Shown: piece by piece, positions 6,376 through 7,438 of the stretch
Layout of the letters: every line of letters begins with the position of its first letter
How positions within the stretch are numbered: position 1 is the first letter of the stretch
Source of the DNA: Clostridium sp. CAG:389
GTDB taxonomy: Bacteria; Bacillota; Clostridia; TANB77; CAG-508
Length of the DNA stretch: 7,438 nt
NCBI GenBank assembly: GCA_000438255.1
Contig: FR901939.1
Location: 1 to 7,438 of the forward strand
Direction of reading: 5' to 3'
Program-made: the position numbers and the translations under genes
The notes under the pieces: generated by a model
What the model saw: only the letters and a program-made list of their open reading frames with translations
What the model was told of the DNA's origin: nothing
Database searches by the model: none

Positions 6376-7389
6376 TTATTTATTAAAAGCTTCTATCATT
6401 TTATCAACAGCTTTATTTTCCACGAATTTTTCAGCCTGTAAAATTGTATACTCAAACAATTTTTCATCACTACTTCCATGTGCCTTAACAACTGGTTTTT
6501 TTACTCCTAAAAATAATGCTCCACCATATCTTTTATAATCCATTGTATTTGCAAATCTATTAATAGCTGGAAGTGATGGTACTGATGCAATTTTAGATAA
6601 TAAATTTTTTAATAAACTTTCTTTTAATGATTTTTTAACAAATTTTCCTAAACCTTCTGTTGTTTTTAAGAATACATTTCCTGTAAAACCATCTGTTACA
6701 ATTGCATCAATTTTTCCTGAAAAAGCATCTCTGCCTTCTACGTTTCCAACAAAATTAATTCCTAGTTCTTCTGATTTTTCTTTTAATAATTTATAACTTT
6801 CTTTTACTAGTTCATTTCCTTTTGTTTCTTCTGTTCCTATATTTAGAAGCCCTATTTTTGGTTTTTCAATTTCAAATGTATTTCTTAAATATATTGTAGA
6901 CATTTGTGCAAATTGTAATAAATTGATAGGTTTGCAGTTCGTATTTGAACCACAGTCCATTAATAATAATTGGCTTTTATATGCTGGTAATATTCCTGCT
7001 AATGCTGGTCTGTCTATTCCTTTTATTCTTCCTACTAATAATGTTGCCCCTGCAAGTAATGCTCCTGAATTTCCTGCTGATATAAATACATCACCTTCAT
7101 CTTGTTTTAGCATATTAAATCCAACTACCATTGATGAGTCTTTTTTGTGTTTTATTGCTACTGTTGGCTGGTCTTCCATTTCTATTGTTTCTGTTGCATT
7201 ATGTATTTTTAATCTATCTGAAATTTCTTCTATTTCTTTTCCGTAAAACTCTTTTATTTTGCTTCTTATTACTTCTTCTTTTCCTACTAATATAATTTCT
7301 GCTTTTACTTTATTTACTGCATTTATTGCACCTTTTATATTTGCATCTGGCGCATTGTCTCCTCCCATTGCATCTAGTATAATTCTCAC
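6376..7389 (-). CDS. plsX: Phosphate acyltransferase PlsX
   Basis: 337 residues, normal length for PlsX. It converts acyl-ACP and inorganic phosphate to acyl phosphate, which the membrane enzyme PlsY uses to acylate glycerol-3-phosphate in phospholipid synthesis; PlsX is a peripheral cytoplasmic enzyme. Family signatures run in order: DAMGGDNAP (6-14), ISAGNSGALLAGA (103-115), RPALAGILP (127-135), MDCGSNTNCKP (144-154), DGFTGNVFLK (233-242) and GVKKPVVKAHGSSD (295-308). The start is GTG (7389-7387), chosen because the protein begins MRIILDAMGGD as in homologues and AGGAGG lies nine bases upstream. Its substrate protein ACP is the next gene downstream. The fabD and fabG genes found between them in Bacillus are absent. 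No promoter is visible in the 49 bases before the window end, so it may belong to a longer operon that starts outside. Confidence 0.97.
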   Translation of the reverse strand: MRIILDAMGGDNAPDANIKGAINAVNKVKAEIILVGKEEVIRSKIKEFYGKEIEEISDRLKIHNATETIEMEDQPTVAIKHKKDSSMVVGFNMLKQDEGDVFISAGNSGALLAGATLLVGRIKGIDRPALAGILPAYKSQLLLMDCGSNTNCKPINLLQFAQMSTIYLRNTFEIEKPKIGLLNIGTEETKGNELVKESYKLLKEKSEELGINFVGNVEGRDAFSGKIDAIVTDGFTGNVFLKTTEGLGKFVKKSLKESLLKNLLSKIASVPSLPAINRFANTMDYKRYGGALFLGVKKPVVKAHGSSDEKLFEYTILQAEKFVENKAVDKMIEAFNK

Positions 7390-7398
7390 GTTTGTTTT

Positions 7399-7404
7399 CC
7401 TCCT
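7399..7404 (-). promoter_or_regulatory. Ribosome binding site fixing the GTG start of plsX
   Basis: AGGAGG (7404-7399, minus strand) lies nine bases before the GTG codon at 7389-7387. Together with the conserved N-terminal DAMGGD motif only six codons in, it supports GTG rather than an internal ATG as the start. Confidence 0.85.
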
Positions 7405-7438
7405 AATTATTGTTTATTTCATTTTATTTGTGATATAT

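Noticed and set aside
6923..7246. 107-codon plus-strand open frame
   Set aside because: It is antisense to conserved PlsX motifs, so it is a shadow frame.

Overview
The window is very AT-rich DNA with Gram-positive style signals: strong AGGAGG ribosome binding sites, near-consensus sigma-A type promoters and hairpin-plus-T terminators. Gene content and the FDLALRK-type surface repeats suggest a low-GC Firmicute, most likely an uncultured gut-type member of the Clostridia. That assignment is inference; no taxonomic marker is present.

Layout. Positions 45-82 hold a terminator for the large minus-strand gene at 91-4368. That gene encodes a 1425-residue exported surface protein: signal peptide, a Cys-Gln thioester (TQXA-type) head domain, five tandem DUF11-like repeats of two alternating subtypes, and a C-terminal membrane anchor lacking a canonical LPXTG. 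The 329-base gap 4369-4697 is a divergent regulatory region. It holds two candidate promoters for the surface gene, a 14-bp dyad on the -35 of the nearer one, a GC-rich hairpin near the predicted start of the longer leader, and a candidate promoter for the rightward gene. At 4698-5952 (+) lies a serine D-Ala-D-Ala carboxypeptidase with all three catalytic motifs, split by one frameshift near 5147. A 12-bp perfect inverted repeat at 5947-5980 separates it from two convergent minus-strand lipid genes: plsX (6376-7389, phosphate acyltransferase) and acpP (5995-6237, acyl carrier protein), the latter with its own near-consensus promoter.

How the genes fit together. plsX and acpP form a housekeeping fatty-acid/phospholipid cluster: PlsX exchanges acyl groups between ACP and phosphate. 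The carboxypeptidase trims peptidoglycan stem peptides. The large protein looks like a fibrous adhesin that may bond covalently to a host or neighbour through its thioester and be stiffened by intramolecular isopeptide bonds. The surface and lipid genes are neighbours only, with no sign of a shared pathway. The most interesting material is the architecture of the surface protein, its unusual anchor and its regulatory region.
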